In this document: positions 5,595 through 6,215 of the stretch, piece after piece
Position numbering within the stretch: the stretch's first letter is position 1
Layout: the number at the start of each line of letters is the position of its first letter
Assembly (NCBI GenBank): GCA_027858145.1
Contig: JAQIDF010000220.1
Coordinates: 1 to 6,215, forward strand
DNA from: Prolixibacteraceae bacterium
GTDB lineage: Bacteria; Bacteroidota; Bacteroidia; Bacteroidales; Prolixibacteraceae
Direction: 5' to 3'
DNA: 6,215 bases
Position numbers and translations under genes: made by a program
The notes under the pieces: model-generated
Told to the model about the DNA's origin: nothing
What the model saw: only the letters and a program-made list of their open reading frames with translations
Database searches by the model: none

Positions 5595-6215
5595 ATGTCA
5601 AAAGGAAAAGTACTATTGTGCATGAGTGGCGGTATCGACAGTTCGGTAGCTGCACTGATGCTCAAAGAACAAGGATACGAAATACACGGGCTAACCTACC
5701 GTCCGTACGACTCAATATCGCCGGCCTGCATGGATAAGCAAACCGGATGCTGCACGGTTGATGCTATTTTTGAAGCCAAGGCACTTGCCAACGATTTGAA
5801 TATTAACCATGAAGTGCTTGATATCCGGAAAGAATTTGACAAAACGGTTATTAACGATTTTGTGCGCGAATACTTAGAAGGTCGAACCCCTAATCCCTGC
5901 GTGGTATGTAACCGCACCATTAAATGGGGCGAAGTAATTCGCAAGGCCGACGAACTGGACTGCGAATACATTGCCACAGGCCATTACGCACAAATTGGCG
6001 AAAACAATGGTCGTTATTACCTTATTCAAGGATACGACGACAACAAAGACCAAACATACTTCCTGTGGCAATTGTCGCAGGATGACCTGAAACGCACCTT
6101 ATTTCCGCTGGGGCACCTTAGCAAACCCGATGTTCGAAAAATAGCGGCTGATAAAGGGTACGAGAAGATTTCGAAAAAACGTGAAAGCCAGGAAATATGT
6201 TTCATTCCCGATAAC
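5595..6215 (+). CDS. mnmA: tRNA-uridine 2-sulfurtransferase MnmA, N-terminal part (3' end outside window)
   Basis: The frame is open for 207 codons to the right edge; complete MnmA is about 350-380 residues, so a little over half is present. MnmA is a cytoplasmic ATP-dependent enzyme that thiolates carbon 2 of the wobble uridine in tRNAs for Lys, Glu and Gln, using sulfur from a persulfide. Seen here are the PP-loop SGGIDSS (11-17) that binds ATP, a Cys-rich ACMDKQTGCCTVDA (44-57), TPNPCVVCN (98-106) with catalytic C102, ATGHYA (127-132), KDQTYFLWQL (151-160) and ESQEICFI (197-204) with the second catalytic Cys at 202. Both active-site cysteines are thus present. ATG 5595 (MSKGKVLLCMSGG) fits the family start; an in-frame ATG at 5565 would add ten residues but lies over the promoter. 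The ATG at 5590 is out of frame. The gene is divergent from the kinase gene. Confidence 0.96.
   Translation, partial: MSKGKVLLCMSGGIDSSVAALMLKEQGYEIHGLTYRPYDSISPACMDKQTGCCTVDAIFEAKALANDLNINHEVLDIRKEFDKTVINDFVREYLEGRTPNPCVVCNRTIKWGEVIRKADELDCEYIATGHYAQIGENNGRYYLIQGYDDNKDQTYFLWQLSQDDLKRTLFPLGHLSKPDVRKIAADKGYEKISKKRESQEICFIPDN

Noticed and set aside
5696..6071. Two overlapping minus-strand open frames under mnmA
   Set aside because: They are antisense shadows of mnmA, whose catalytic motifs are clear on the plus strand.

Overview
The window looks like chromosomal DNA from a Bacteroidota bacterium, moderately AT-rich. The evidence is the protein families (an AsmA-like protein of the Bacteroidota type, a two-domain CinA, an MnmA with a Cys-rich insert before its CCTVD motif), starts that mostly lack a Shine-Dalgarno sequence, and a good match to the Bacteroidota promoter consensus (TTTG, 17 bp, TAnnTTTG) in front of mnmA. 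Placement near Marinilabiliales/Prolixibacteraceae is only a guess.

Layout, left to right. 1-690 (minus): N-terminal 230 residues of an AsmA-like membrane-anchored protein, running off the left edge. 691-1094: gene-free spacer holding a complex inverted-repeat element and a 22-bp direct repeat. 1095-2564 (minus): a complete 489-residue protein with an N-terminal Schlafen/AlbA_2 domain and a C-terminal GHKL-type ATPase-like domain (the 'divergent AAA' or RecG-C-like family). 2704-3945 (minus): complete cinA. 3946-4558: a 613-bp gene-free stretch dense in palindromes and short tandem repeats, ending in three tandem terminator-like hairpins. 4559-5440 (minus): complete fructosamine-kinase-family protein. 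5595-6215 (plus): first 207 codons of mnmA, running off the right edge, divergent from the kinase gene.

Functionally these are mostly housekeeping genes with no single shared pathway: envelope (AsmA), nucleotide salvage (CinA), protein deglycation (kinase) and tRNA wobble-uridine thiolation (MnmA). The gaps of 404, 139 and 613 bp argue against one tight operon. The accessory gene is the AlbA_2/ATPase gene. It lies between cinA and asmA, and related repeat sequence lies on both sides of it: a 19-bp and an 11-bp block at 750-768/822-832 recur at 2601-2619/2646-2656 in the same orientation. This suggests, but does not prove, that the gene arrived as a cassette or that the repeat family has inserted on both sides of it. 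It is the best candidate here for something not yet described, such as a lone RNA- or DNA-targeting effector or regulator. No CRISPR array, rRNA, tRNA or transposase gene was seen.
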